DNA from: an uncultured Coriobacteriaceae bacterium
GTDB lineage: Bacteria; Actinomycetota; Coriobacteriia; Coriobacteriales; Coriobacteriaceae
NCBI GenBank assembly: GCA_944320725.1
Contig: CALUIM010000012.1
Coordinates: 1-64,000, forward strand
Reading direction: 5' to 3'
DNA length: 64,000 bases
The position numbers and the translations under genes were made by a program. Position 1 is the stretch's first letter. Every line of letters begins with the position of its first letter. Positions 8,563 to 17,276 of the stretch are shown here, in pieces. The notes under the pieces were generated by a model that did not search any database, was not told the DNA's origin, and saw only the letters and a program-made list of their open reading frames with translations.

Positions 8563-9060
8563 CTACTCCTCGCAGGGCACCCCGCGCAGGGCGCGCCGTT
8601 CGAAGATGCGAAAGATATGCGTATACCACAGGTCGGCCGTGGCTTGCGGCTTGACGAGAATCGTATCGATTCCAGCAAGATTGCCGGCCGCAACATCGGT
8701 ATAGAGCTGGTCACCGATCATCACAGCTTGCGCTGGGTTCGCACCGAGGCGTTTAAGCGCGGCGCGCAGCGCAAACGGGGCAGGCTTCATGGCATGGCTG
8801 ATCGCACCGAGCCCTAACTGACCCGCCGACGCCATAACCTGCGAGCGATGCCAGTTGTTTGAGACCATGTACAGATCGAACCCGAGCTCGCGCGCACGAT
8901 CGAGCCACGCGGATACCGCCTCCGGCGCCGTAGCGCGGTCGCGCGGCACGAGCGTGTTGTCGCGATCGAGCAAGATGGTGCGTTTACCAGATTCCCAAAG
9001 CTCATCGAGATCGATACGCTCCACCGCAGCTACATAGCGTCCTGGGGTAAAGATACTCAT
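8563..9060 (-). CDS. yqeG: YqeG family HAD-IIIA phosphatase
   Basis: A 165-residue HAD-superfamily protein. Motif I is LLDRDNTLVPRD (about residues 30-41), motif II MVSNNW, motif III Lys in HAMKPAPFALR, and motif IV MIGDQLYTDVAAGNLAG. The DRDNT form and small size place it in the YqeG/Gep4-like group, whose fungal relative dephosphorylates phosphatidylglycerophosphate. The bacterial substrate is not established. The start overlaps the mltG stop (ATGA). In many Gram-positives yqeG neighbours aro genes, as here. Confidence 0.88.
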   Translation of the reverse strand: MSIFTPGRYVAAVERIDLDELWESGKRTILLDRDNTLVPRDRATAPEAVSAWLDRARELGFDLYMVSNNWHRSQVMASAGQLGLGAISHAMKPAPFALRAALKRLGANPAQAVMIGDQLYTDVAAGNLAGIDTILVKPQATADLWYTHIFRIFERRALRGVPCEE

Positions 9061-10346
9061 GAGCGCGCGTCCTGGTAGGCCTTGCGGTTGGCGAGGAACT
9101 CATCATAGGTCTCGCTGAACACGTGCGTACCATCGTTTTCAGCAGAGAGCACATAGTAGAGGTAATCGGTGCTCTCGGGCGACATGGCGGCCGAAATCGA
9201 CGAGACGGAAGGACTGCAGATAGGTCCGGGGGTCAGGCCCTTGTTTTGATAGATGTTGTACGGCGAATCGATCTCGAGATCGTCGTAGGTCACGGCATCG
9301 TTGCCACCGCCGCGCGCATAGACGATGGCCGCATCGATCTGAAGCGGCATACCCTCATCGAGGCGGTTATAGATGACGCTCGCCACAAGCGGGCGCTCGT
9401 CATCCACACGCGTTTCGCGCTCGATGAGCGAGGCCAAGGTGACGATCTCCTGCTCGGACAAGCCGTTCGCGCCGTCTGCGAGCGCGAGGTCGGCCGTCTC
9501 GATCTCGAACTGATCGAGCATGACACGGATAACCTCATCCGCCGTGGGCTCGTGCGTGAACGAATAGGTCTTGGGATACAGATAGCCCTCGAGCGAATCG
9601 TTGTACGCCCCCTCGAGGAAGGGATAGTCGGCAGCGTAGTTGGAGGCCTTCGCCTGGGCAAGGAACTCATCAGCCGAGATACCGAACGCCTGCTCAACCT
9701 GAGCGGCGGTCTGATCGACGGTAAGACCCTCTGCCACCGTCACGCTGATCGTGTCGACATTAGGACCGTCGACGAGCTGCTGCACAACCTCCTTGGGGTC
9801 CTGCAGCGTGGTGAAGATATAGTCGCCCGGCTTGAGCGAGGCATCCGCGCGCATCTCGCGCACGGTAGCGTAGTACACCTGCGGATCCTCGATGATGTGG
9901 TTCTCAGAAAGCGTCGAGGCAATGACATCGCCCGAAGCACCCTCGGGGATGTTGATTTGCACCTCGATGCCCGCCTCAACCGTAGACTGCTCGCCTGCCG
10001 TGAAGAGGTTGGCGATCGCCGGCAAACCGAACGTCACGAACCCGGCGACCACGCCCACCACAACGATGACGGCGATAATGACGGGAAGTGCCGAGGCCTT
10101 GCTCTGCTTCTGGGGTGCACGGCGCGTATACGCAGCCTGCACACCGGTCCTCGACTGCGACGCGTGGGCAGCATGCGAGCGCGATGTGCGTGCACCTGCC
10201 TGCGCACCCTTAGTATAGGAGCTCTGGGTCACCCGGCTTCTCGGCGTTGGCTGATCTTTGAACCTGGTGCCGGCGGGACGTGCGCCCGTAGGCGCGGAGG
10301 CGCTGCGCCGCGAGCTGAAATGGTCGTTGGATTGTCTCGTTGCCAC
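9057..10346 (-). CDS. mltG: endolytic murein transglycosylase MltG (YceG-like)
   Basis: MltG cleaves nascent peptidoglycan glycan strands at the membrane. The 429-residue protein has a basic, Ser/Arg-rich cytoplasmic N-terminus (about 85 residues), one membrane helix (VIIAVIVVVGVVAGFV) and an extracellular YceG domain. Catalytic-site motifs include LASLIERETRVDDERPLVASVIYNRL with the active Glu, and TPGPICSPSVSSI. GTG at 10346 is preferred because GGAGGG lies 5 bp upstream; the ATG at 10361 has no ribosome site. It is the first gene of the minus-strand series ending with recN. Confidence 0.9.
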   Translation of the reverse strand: MATRQSNDHFSSRRSASAPTGARPAGTRFKDQPTPRSRVTQSSYTKGAQAGARTSRSHAAHASQSRTGVQAAYTRRAPQKQSKASALPVIIAVIVVVGVVAGFVTFGLPAIANLFTAGEQSTVEAGIEVQINIPEGASGDVIASTLSENHIIEDPQVYYATVREMRADASLKPGDYIFTTLQDPKEVVQQLVDGPNVDTISVTVAEGLTVDQTAAQVEQAFGISADEFLAQAKASNYAADYPFLEGAYNDSLEGYLYPKTYSFTHEPTADEVIRVMLDQFEIETADLALADGANGLSEQEIVTLASLIERETRVDDERPLVASVIYNRLDEGMPLQIDAAIVYARGGGNDAVTYDDLEIDSPYNIYQNKGLTPGPICSPSVSSISAAMSPESTDYLYYVLSAENDGTHVFSETYDEFLANRKAYQDARS

Positions 10347-10481
10347 GAGGTCCCTCCACATCGTCTGCGTGAATCACATTCGTCATAAACGCCTGTTAGT
10401 GTACCTCAGGACATGCAGGGCGTTATAGATTCCATGCAAACTTGAAGGTTTGCGAACCTCGGTCGCTACAAGACCTCCATC

Positions 10482-10874
10482 TCACTTACGAAAAAGTCCC
10501 GTTATGCGCCGTACCGCGCCCTGTGCGCCCAAACGAAGCACATCGAAGAAGTTGAGCGAGCGCTGCAGCTTCTCCCCTCCCAGATATGATCTCATGGCGC
10601 GAAGCGTCTTCTTGTTATCGCGGGCAGAGAACGCATAACGCCCGTTCTGTTTGGTGAAGACCGCAAACCGCGGAATCAAACGACCGCCGAACATGACCGA
10701 TGCTGCAACGTGGTCGACCTCGGTCCAAGGAATCTGAATGTAATCCTCCACATTGCGGTCGTTGTAGTACTCGAATGCGCGGTCACCGATCATGATCTTT
10801 CCCGTAGACGAGAGTCCCGAAAATGAAGAAGCCGGGATGGTAAGGTCCACTTTGGTGTTCTGCGATTGAGCCAT
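10482..10874 (-). CDS. DUF956 (ManO-like) protein of the mannose PTS operon
   Basis: A 130-residue protein of the DUF956 family, which is found almost only next to mannose-family PTS genes and for which ManO, a putative regulator, is the named lactococcal example. It starts MAQSQNTKVDLTIPASSFSG, contains YIQIPWTEVDHVAASVMFGG and ends in a basic helix. The family fold resembles PH/GRAM-type domains, but the function is not established. It lies 100 bp downstream of the IID gene, beyond a strong terminator, so it is probably made at a lower level. Confidence 0.8.
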   Translation of the reverse strand: MAQSQNTKVDLTIPASSFSGLSSTGKIMIGDRAFEYYNDRNVEDYIQIPWTEVDHVAASVMFGGRLIPRFAVFTKQNGRYAFSARDNKKTLRAMRSYLGGEKLQRSLNFFDVLRLGAQGAVRRITGLFRK

Positions 10875-10901
10875 GAGACGAGCAATCCTCTCTACATGAT
10901 G

Positions 10902-10951
10902 AAAAGCGCGGGGCCGCGCAGGCAGGCAATCCTGCCGCAACGCGACCCCGC
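10902..10951 (-). terminator. intrinsic terminator between PTS IID and DUF956
   Basis: On the minus strand a long GC-rich hairpin (10951-10908, GCGGGG pairing with CCCCGC, inner arm GGCAGG/CCTGCC with loop ATTG) is followed by GC and TTTT (10905-10902). It stands right after the IID stop and before the DUF956 gene, so it probably limits read-through. Confidence 0.7.
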
Positions 10952-10974
10952 ACATCGATGCGTATCAGCGCAAC

Positions 10975-11919
10975 TTAGAGCAGGCCGACGAGGTGACCCA
11001 CGATGCCAACGGCAAACATGCCGATGATGATCACGATCGGGGAAACCTTCTTCTTGAGCAGCCAGCAGCACAGCAGCGTCACGCCCACGGCCGCAAGGCC
11101 GGGGATGAGGCTGTCGAGGTTGGCCTGAAGGGTCGTGACCTTCTCGACCTCGAGGCCAGTGGCACCAAGCGAGGCGTACTGCGAAAGCGCGCTATGGATA
11201 GCGTCGGCAACGCCCTGGCCGCCGCCATTGGCGGTGTCGGCGATGGCGCTCCAATCGATGTAGGCGCCCTCAGACTGCGTAACGGTGGAAACCGTCGGGG
11301 CGAAGGAGATCGACACCCAGCGCTCAACAAGCGCGCCGATGACGAACATACCGAGGATGGAAGCGCCCTCGGTGATCTTGCCCATCAGACCGCCGGAGAG
11401 GTCCTTGGTGATGGAGGTACCAAGGTTGTAACCGAACTCCTGCGTGTACCACTCGAACGCAAGACGAATGACGTTCCACGCCACGAAGAACAGGATCGGG
11501 CCCATGATGGAGCCGCCCATAGCGAGGGAGGCACCGAGAGCACCGAGCAGCGGGCGAAGGGTGAACCAGAAGACGGGGTCGCCAACACCGGCGAGCGGGC
11601 CCATCATACCAACCTTAACGCCCTGGATGGCCGCATCCTCAACGGGAGCACCGTTGGCGCGATCCTCCTCGAGTGCGAGGGTGACGCCGATGACAGGAGA
11701 CGACACGTACGGATGCGTGTTGTAGAACTCCATGTGGCGCTTCAGCGCTGCGATCTGGTCTTCCTTGTTGGTGTACAGCTTCTTGATGGCGGGAATCATC
11801 GAGAAGCACCAGCCGCCGTTCTGCATACGCTCGTAGTTCCAGGAGCCCTGGAGGTACTGATGACGGAACCAAACGGCAAGACGGTCGTTCTTAGACAGCG
11901 TAACCTTATTCTCTGCCAT
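10975..11919 (-). CDS. manZ: PTS mannose/fructose/sorbose family IID component
   Basis: IID is one of two membrane subunits forming the sugar channel of a mannose-family phosphotransferase system. The 314-residue protein matches the family: the cytosolic N-terminal part with LQGSWNYERMQNGGWCFSMIP, then GVKVGMMGPLAGVGDPVFW, then C-terminal hydrophobic segments ending MFAVGIVGHLVGLL. It is 17 bp downstream of the IIC gene. The sugar transported cannot be told from sequence; mannose, glucose or fructose are usual for this group. Confidence 0.92.
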   Translation of the reverse strand: MAENKVTLSKNDRLAVWFRHQYLQGSWNYERMQNGGWCFSMIPAIKKLYTNKEDQIAALKRHMEFYNTHPYVSSPVIGVTLALEEDRANGAPVEDAAIQGVKVGMMGPLAGVGDPVFWFTLRPLLGALGASLAMGGSIMGPILFFVAWNVIRLAFEWYTQEFGYNLGTSITKDLSGGLMGKITEGASILGMFVIGALVERWVSISFAPTVSTVTQSEGAYIDWSAIADTANGGGQGVADAIHSALSQYASLGATGLEVEKVTTLQANLDSLIPGLAAVGVTLLCCWLLKKKVSPIVIIIGMFAVGIVGHLVGLL

Positions 11920-11936
11920 GATATCTCCCCCTTTCC

Positions 11937-12749
11937 TTACTCGTAGTCGTCCAGGATGTCGCCCAGCGGGTCGCCCGAGCCGGCAGCACCGGCACCGGAC
12001 TTAGCAACGTCCTTGAGGCCCAGATAGATGAGGGCGAAGGAGATGCCAATGACACCAAGGGCGATGAGGGTGAGCTGGGAGATGGCAGCGAGGCAGAAGC
12101 CGAGCGCGAAGAACGGCCAGACCTCGTTGGTGGCCATCATGTTGATGACCATCGCGTAACCAACAGCAGCAACCATGCCGCCGCCGATGGTCATGCCCTC
12201 GTTGAGCCATGCAGGCATCATGTTGAGGACCGACATCACAGCGTCGGACGGAATGAAGCAAAGCGCAGCAGCCGGAATGGCGATACGGACGCCCTGCATG
12301 CAGATGGCGATGATGGACCACACGTCGATGGCCATGAAGTCGCCGCGCGCCGCAGCGCCATCCATGATGTGGACGACGGGAATGGCGAGCGTACGAACGA
12401 TCATCGTCAGGAACAGGCCAGCCACGGACAGCGGCACGGCGACGGCGATAGCGGTGGTGATGGCCTCGCCCTGATCGGCACCGCCGTTCATGGCGATAAC
12501 CATCAGAATGGCCGATGCCACCGAAGCGAGCGCCGCGTCAGGCGCCACAGCAGCGCCGACGTTTGCCCAACCGAGGGCCATCATCTGGAGCGTACCGCCC
12601 AGGATGATGCCAGCCTCGAAGTGACCGCTCACCAAACCGATGAGCGTGCACGCGACGAGCGGCTGATGGAACTGCCACTGGTCAAGAACGCCTTCCATGC
12701 CGGCGAGGAAGGCAACGATAACAATCAGGATGATTGTGAATACCGACAT
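11937..12749 (-). CDS. manY: PTS mannose/fructose/sorbose family IIC component
   Basis: IIC is the main substrate-binding membrane subunit. The 270-residue protein has many hydrophobic segments beginning MSVFTIILIVIVAFLAGMEGVLD, with the family motif WQFHQPLVACTLIGLVSGH and GGTLQMMALGWANVGAAVAPDAAL. The tail is acidic. It lies 13 bp after the IIAB stop and precedes IID, giving the normal IIAB-IIC-IID order. Confidence 0.93.
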   Translation of the reverse strand: MSVFTIILIVIVAFLAGMEGVLDQWQFHQPLVACTLIGLVSGHFEAGIILGGTLQMMALGWANVGAAVAPDAALASVASAILMVIAMNGGADQGEAITTAIAVAVPLSVAGLFLTMIVRTLAIPVVHIMDGAAARGDFMAIDVWSIIAICMQGVRIAIPAAALCFIPSDAVMSVLNMMPAWLNEGMTIGGGMVAAVGYAMVINMMATNEVWPFFALGFCLAAISQLTLIALGVIGISFALIYLGLKDVAKSGAGAAGSGDPLGDILDDYE

Positions 12750-12762
12750 GTTTCCCTCCTTC

Positions 12763-13755
12763 TTATGCCTGTGCGGCTAGCTCGGCCTTGGCCTTCTTCA
12801 TCATGCCATCGAAGCTCTCGGGCGAATCCGCCGGGACCTTGCGAACATCGAACTCGATGCCCTTGGCCGCAAGCGTCTCGAGGCACTCAACATCGGCCTG
12901 ATCCATAGCGATCGCGTTCGTGACGACGACCTTGCCCACGGAGTGAGCCATGGAACCGAGGTTGACCTTCTTGATGTCGACACCGCCCTCGATGCACTTG
13001 AGCAGATCCTGCGGGGTCTCGAACAGGAGCATCGCCTTGGTAGCACCAAAGCGCGGATCCTTGGCCACATCGATCATCTTCTGAATCGGGACGACGTGGG
13101 CCTTGACTCCCGGAGGAGCAGCCTGCTGGATCATCGTCTTACGAAGGTCGTCGTGAGCAACGGCGTCGGAGACCACGATGATGCGGTCGGGACCAGTCAT
13201 CTTGGTCCACGTGGTCGCCACCTGACCATGGAGCAGACGCGTGTCGACGCGGCACAGCACGAACTTGATGTGGCCGTCGCCAAGCACGGTGCCCTCGGGG
13301 ATCGCGCCCGCTGCGACGGGTGCCGCCGCGGCTGCCGGCTTCTCCTCAGCCGGTTCGAGATCCTCAGGCTTCACGCGCACGCCGCCGCGGGACTCGGCGA
13401 TGAGGCCGCTCGCGATCTCGTGAGCCGTCGCATCGGGGTTCATGCGCAGCGTATACGCCGTAATCACCATGGGAAGGTTCATGCCCGTAACCGCCACCCA
13501 CGTGGGATGGCTGTCGAGCAGCCCGTTAATCTGATTGAACGGCGTGCCGCCCCACAGATCAACCAGGAAGAGAACCTGCTCCTGATCAGAAAGTGTTGCC
13601 ACCTCCTTCTCAATCTCCGCCCTGAGGTCATCAGGACCCATGCTAGGCTGCAAGCTCACGGTCACGACGTCCGGCTGATCGCCGAAGACCATCGAGGCCG
13701 TCTGCTTGATGCCCGCAGCAAGGTCGCCATGACTTGCTAGGACAATACCTACCAT
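12763..13755 (-). CDS. manX: PTS mannose family IIAB fusion
   Basis: This 330-residue cytosolic protein relays phosphate from HPr to sugar. The IIA domain (1-125) carries the phosphorylated His9 in VLASHGDLA and the LVDLWGGTPFN motif. An Ala/Pro/Glu linker (about 128-160) connects it to the IIB domain (162-330), whose phosphorylated His176 lies in RVDTRLLHGQV. The start MVGIVLASHG is set by a near-perfect GGAGG five bases upstream; the frame runs further without homology. It is the first gene of the PTS operon, and its expression is probably controlled by the region at 13,811-13,909. Confidence 0.94.
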   Translation of the reverse strand: MVGIVLASHGDLAAGIKQTASMVFGDQPDVVTVSLQPSMGPDDLRAEIEKEVATLSDQEQVLFLVDLWGGTPFNQINGLLDSHPTWVAVTGMNLPMVITAYTLRMNPDATAHEIASGLIAESRGGVRVKPEDLEPAEEKPAAAAAPVAAGAIPEGTVLGDGHIKFVLCRVDTRLLHGQVATTWTKMTGPDRIIVVSDAVAHDDLRKTMIQQAAPPGVKAHVVPIQKMIDVAKDPRFGATKAMLLFETPQDLLKCIEGGVDIKKVNLGSMAHSVGKVVVTNAIAMDQADVECLETLAAKGIEFDVRKVPADSPESFDGMMKKAKAELAAQA

Positions 13756-13810
13756 ACCTACCTCCTTAATCTTGAGAGGTTTTCCTTCGGTGCACACATG
13801 GAGATACTGT

Positions 13811-13909
13811 GTTCACCAAGCAAAATATTATAGAGAGATGGTGAATTTGTCGTTTATACATTCCGTGAACGGTAGTTTTCGCAGGTACACACTATTCGGT
13901 GAACGGTAG
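13811..13909 (-). promoter_or_regulatory. candidate promoter and repeated operator of the mannose PTS operon
   Basis: A perfect minus-strand -10, TATAAT, lies at 13832-13827, about 72 bp before the IIAB start; its -35 is poor. Three copies of a TGAAC half-site surround it. CCGTGAACGGTAG is at 13863-13875 and CGGTGAACGGTAG at 13897-13909, 34 bp apart in the same orientation. An inverted GTTCACC is at 13811-13817, just past the predicted start point. A weak -35 plus flanking repeats suits a regulated promoter, but the regulator is unknown and not in the window. The rest of the gap, 13,910-14,100, holds nothing recognisable. Confidence 0.45.
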
Positions 13910-14100
13910 GTACATATCTTGACATCTGGATGACAAAAGAAGAGGATATGAAACTTTATTCAATACCCTGCTAGATATGCCGTTTATCGCGCCCGCGTTT
14001 TCCGTAGCAGCGTTTGAAGCGCTGAATTGAAAATGCGTAACTAATGCATATTACTGGACTAGTTTCTGCTTTTTTACGCAGATACGTGCATACGCTATGG

Positions 14101-14517
14101 TCATTGCGTGCTATGCGCGTCGAGCCATGCTTGCAAAAAGAGGCTTGCGGCAATGCTATCGACCTTTCCGCGCATCTCACGCTCGGACAGGCCCTGTTCG
14201 CGCAAGATGCGTTTCGCCTCGGCAGATGAGAGCCGCTCATCGGCAAATTCGAGCGGCAGATCAAGGGAGGCGGCAACGCGACGCGCTACCGCCTCAACGC
14301 GTGCGGCCTGCGGGCCCGCCTCGCCAGAAAGCGAGACGGGACGGCCGCATACCAACACATCTGGTTCGTAATCTTCAACGAGGTAGCGAAAGCTCTTGCT
14401 GAGCCCTTCCACCTCGTGCGCTGGAAGCACCTTGACCGGCATGGCAACAACGCCTGTAGCATCACTCACCGCAATGCCAACGCGCCTCTCACCAATATCC
14501 AGCGCAAGCGCCACCAT
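14101..14517 (-). CDS. ruvX: RuvX/YqgF family Holliday-junction resolvase-like protein
   Basis: A 138-residue RNase H-fold protein of the YqgF family, implicated in pre-16S rRNA 5' maturation and proposed as a Holliday junction resolvase. Conserved motifs are ALDIGERRVGIAVSD (first catalytic Asp), VCGRPVSLSGEAGPQA, LEFADERLSSAEA (Glu) and KVDSIAASLFLQ (final Asp). It lies 3 bp after the alaS stop, the usual alaS-ruvX pair; mltG, which often follows in other genomes, is 4 kb away here. Confidence 0.9.
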   Translation of the reverse strand: MVALALDIGERRVGIAVSDATGVVAMPVKVLPAHEVEGLSKSFRYLVEDYEPDVLVCGRPVSLSGEAGPQAARVEAVARRVAASLDLPLEFADERLSSAEAKRILREQGLSEREMRGKVDSIAASLFLQAWLDAHSTQ

Positions 14518-14519
14518 GG

Positions 14520-17180
14520 CTAGAGACCAAGCTCGGCGCGCGCTGCATCGAGCGCGGCAGGGATAGCAGACGCATCCTTGCCACCGGCTTGCGCCATCGT
14601 GGGACGGCCGCCGCCGCCGCCGCCCACCACAGGAGCGATCTTCTTGATGATGTCGCCAGCCTTGAAGCCGGCGGCGACCGCCTCATCGGTGGCACCGGCG
14701 ATAAGCGCGGGCTGGCCCTTCGAGGTCACCGACGCAAGGACGCAAGCCACCGGACCCGCCACCTTCTGACGTACGGTGTCCCACGCGCTCCTCAGATCCG
14801 CTGCCTCGAGCCCCTCGAGCTGTGCGATCACGAGCTTGTAGCCGCCCGCATCAACGGCGTTCTCGATGGCGCGACCCATCGCGTCGGACGAGCCGCCGGT
14901 AAGCGCCGCTTTGAGCTTCTGCTCGGTCTCGCGCAGCTGCTTCTGGAGGCCCTCAACACGTGCAGGTACCTCATCAACACGGCACTTCATGGTCTGTGCG
15001 ACACGCGCCAGCGTCTGCTCGCGCTCCTCGAGGTAACGGACCGCCCCCAAGCTCGTCACCGCTTCGATACGACGTACGTTCGAGCCGGTGGAGGACTCGG
15101 ATACGATGCGGAAGAGCCCGATCTCGGCGCTGTTGCGCGCGTGCGTGCCGCCGCAGAGCTCGCGCGAGAAGGGATGCTCCTCTTCGCCCACCGACACCAC
15201 GCGAACGACATCGCCATACTTCTCGCCAAAGAGCGCCACCGCACCCGAAGCGCGCGCTTCATCGATACCCATGATGCGCGTGACCACAGGTTTGGCAGCG
15301 AAGATCTCGCGATTCACGATCTGCTCGACCTCATGCAGTTGCTCGGTCGTGAGCGCCTCGAAATGCGTGAAATCGAACCTTAGGTGCTCAGGGGATACCA
15401 GCGAACCAGCCTGGTTCACATGGGCGCCGAGTACCTCTTTGAGCGCAGCATCGAGCAGATGCGTCGCGGTATGGTTGCGCTGAATAAGCTCGCGACGCTG
15501 CATGTCAACAAATGCCGCCAAGGTCGCACCCTCGTGGAGCGTGCCCTCCTCGACAGTCGCGGTATGCGCATACAGGCCGTTATGGCTCGTTGTGTTGGTC
15601 ACGCGAAGCACGATGCCCTCTGCGCTCAGGGTGCCGGTGTCACCCACCTGGCCGCCCATCTCGGCATAGAACGGCGTTTGATCCAGCACAACATCAACCG
15701 TCTCGCCAGGATGCGCCGCTGCCACGCGAACGCCATCCTGAACGAGGGCAATCACGTGGGCATCGGCAAGCTCGCACCCATCGTAGCCGGTAAACGCCGT
15801 CGCAGGCAGCGCGTCGGAAAGCTCCACCCACACGTCGTTGAACGAGCCCCAGGCATCGCCCTTCACGTTGGCGCGGGCGCGCTCGCGCTGCAGCTCCATC
15901 TCGCGATTGAAACCATCGATATCGACGGCATGGCCCGCACCCTCGGCGATCTCGACGGTGAGGTCGATGGGGAATCCAAAGGTGTCATGCAGCATAAAGG
16001 CGGCGGCGCCATCAAGCACCGCGCCCTCGTCGAGCTTATCAAGCGCCTCGTCGAGGTACACACGGCCGTTATCGAGCGTGCGGGAGAAGCGCTCCTCCTC
16101 CGCCGCCACGATGCCGCGTACGAGCGTGGCATTCTTACGCAGCTCAGGGTATGCATCGCCCATGAGCTCGTTCACACGATCGATGAAGCGCGTGAGGAAC
16201 GGGCCCTCGACGCCCAGCAGACGCCCGTGGAACACCGCGCGACGAAGCAGACGACGGAGCACGTAGCCCCTCCCCTCGTTGCCGGGCAGCACGCCGTCCG
16301 AGATCATGAAGTCCACCGAGCGCGCGTGGTCGGCGATGATGCGCAGGCTGCGGCTGGGTCCGGTGTAGTCGTCGCTCACATAAGATGCACCGCAGATCTC
16401 CTCACCAAGCCCGATGAGGCAACGCATGATGTCGCTATCGAAAAACGAGGTCTTGCCCTGCATGATGGCGCTCATGCGCTCAAGGCCCATGCCGGTATCG
16501 AGATTGCGATGCGGCAGCTCCGGCATCGAACCGTCCTCCTGGCGGTCGAACTGCGTGAACACGAGGTTCCAGTACTCGAGGAAGCGATCGCAGTCGCAGC
16601 CCGGCGCGCAGTCAGGACATCCGCAGCCCACATCCTCGCCCATATCGTAGTAGATCTCGGAGCACGGACCGCACGGGCCGGTGGGACCGGCAGCCCAGAA
16701 GTTGTCGTCTTCGCCCAGGCGCGAGATATGGCTCTCTTCGATCCCAAGCGAGCGCCAGATGTCATAGGTCTCGTCATCATCGGTGAAGACTGTGAAGTAG
16801 AGACGGTCGATAGGAAGCTTGAATACCTCGGTGGAAAGCTCGAGCGCCCACGAACACGCCTGACGCTTGGAGACACCGCCAAACGAGAAGTTGCCGAGCA
16901 TCTCGAAAAACGACGCATGGCGGCCGTCGGAGCCGATGATGTCGATGTCGTTGGTACGCACACACTTCTGGCACGAGGTGGCACCGATCTCCTTCATCGT
17001 CTTCTTGCCCTGGTAGTACTGCTTGAACTGGTTCATACCGGCGTTCGCGAGCAGAAGCGACGGATCATCGGGGATGAGCGAAGACGACGGGAATACCTTG
17101 CACCCGCGCTGCTCGAAAAACGAAAGGAACGCGGAGCGGATCTCGGCGGTCGTCATGGAGGGAATGTCTGCGTGCGCCAT
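14520..17180 (-). CDS. alaS: alanyl-tRNA synthetase
   Basis: AlaS charges tRNA-Ala and edits misactivated serine and glycine. The 886-residue protein has the class II catalytic domain (ANAGMNQFKQYYQG, then GRHASFFEMLGNFSFG), a Cys-rich insertion CGCPDCAPGCDC near residue 190 common in this lineage, the editing domain with NHTATHLLDAAL (about 567-578) and CGGTHARN (about 680), and a C-terminal oligomerisation domain with the GGGGGGRPTMAQAGG motif. AAGGAG sits upstream of the ATG. The 96-bp leader shows no T-box. Confidence 0.97.
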   Translation of the reverse strand: MAHADIPSMTTAEIRSAFLSFFEQRGCKVFPSSSLIPDDPSLLLANAGMNQFKQYYQGKKTMKEIGATSCQKCVRTNDIDIIGSDGRHASFFEMLGNFSFGGVSKRQACSWALELSTEVFKLPIDRLYFTVFTDDDETYDIWRSLGIEESHISRLGEDDNFWAAGPTGPCGPCSEIYYDMGEDVGCGCPDCAPGCDCDRFLEYWNLVFTQFDRQEDGSMPELPHRNLDTGMGLERMSAIMQGKTSFFDSDIMRCLIGLGEEICGASYVSDDYTGPSRSLRIIADHARSVDFMISDGVLPGNEGRGYVLRRLLRRAVFHGRLLGVEGPFLTRFIDRVNELMGDAYPELRKNATLVRGIVAAEEERFSRTLDNGRVYLDEALDKLDEGAVLDGAAAFMLHDTFGFPIDLTVEIAEGAGHAVDIDGFNREMELQRERARANVKGDAWGSFNDVWVELSDALPATAFTGYDGCELADAHVIALVQDGVRVAAAHPGETVDVVLDQTPFYAEMGGQVGDTGTLSAEGIVLRVTNTTSHNGLYAHTATVEEGTLHEGATLAAFVDMQRRELIQRNHTATHLLDAALKEVLGAHVNQAGSLVSPEHLRFDFTHFEALTTEQLHEVEQIVNREIFAAKPVVTRIMGIDEARASGAVALFGEKYGDVVRVVSVGEEEHPFSRELCGGTHARNSAEIGLFRIVSESSTGSNVRRIEAVTSLGAVRYLEEREQTLARVAQTMKCRVDEVPARVEGLQKQLRETEQKLKAALTGGSSDAMGRAIENAVDAGGYKLVIAQLEGLEAADLRSAWDTVRQKVAGPVACVLASVTSKGQPALIAGATDEAVAAGFKAGDIIKKIAPVVGGGGGGRPTMAQAGGKDASAIPAALDAARAELGL

Positions 17181-17221
17181 GAAGGCATCTCCTTTATAGC
17201 CTGCGTGTGATACGCGATATC

Positions 17222-17247
17222 GGGCGCAGCCGCGCGCGGCTGCGCCC
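17222..17247. terminator. 26-bp perfect palindrome, possible terminator
   Basis: GGGCGCAGCCGCG is followed immediately by its exact reverse complement. It lies between the AI-2E-type permease stop and alaS. TTTCT follows on the plus strand, where nothing is transcribed; on the minus strand there is no U-run. It may stop transcription leaving the sigma-factor operon only weakly, or serve another purpose. Confidence 0.4.
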
Positions 17248-17276
17248 TTTCTGAACTCATTGATTATAGCGAATGC

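Noticed and set aside
17181-17276. T-box or other leader for alaS
   Set aside because: The gap is only 96 bp, has no GGGUGG-type antiterminator sequence, and contains only a palindrome next to the preceding operon end.
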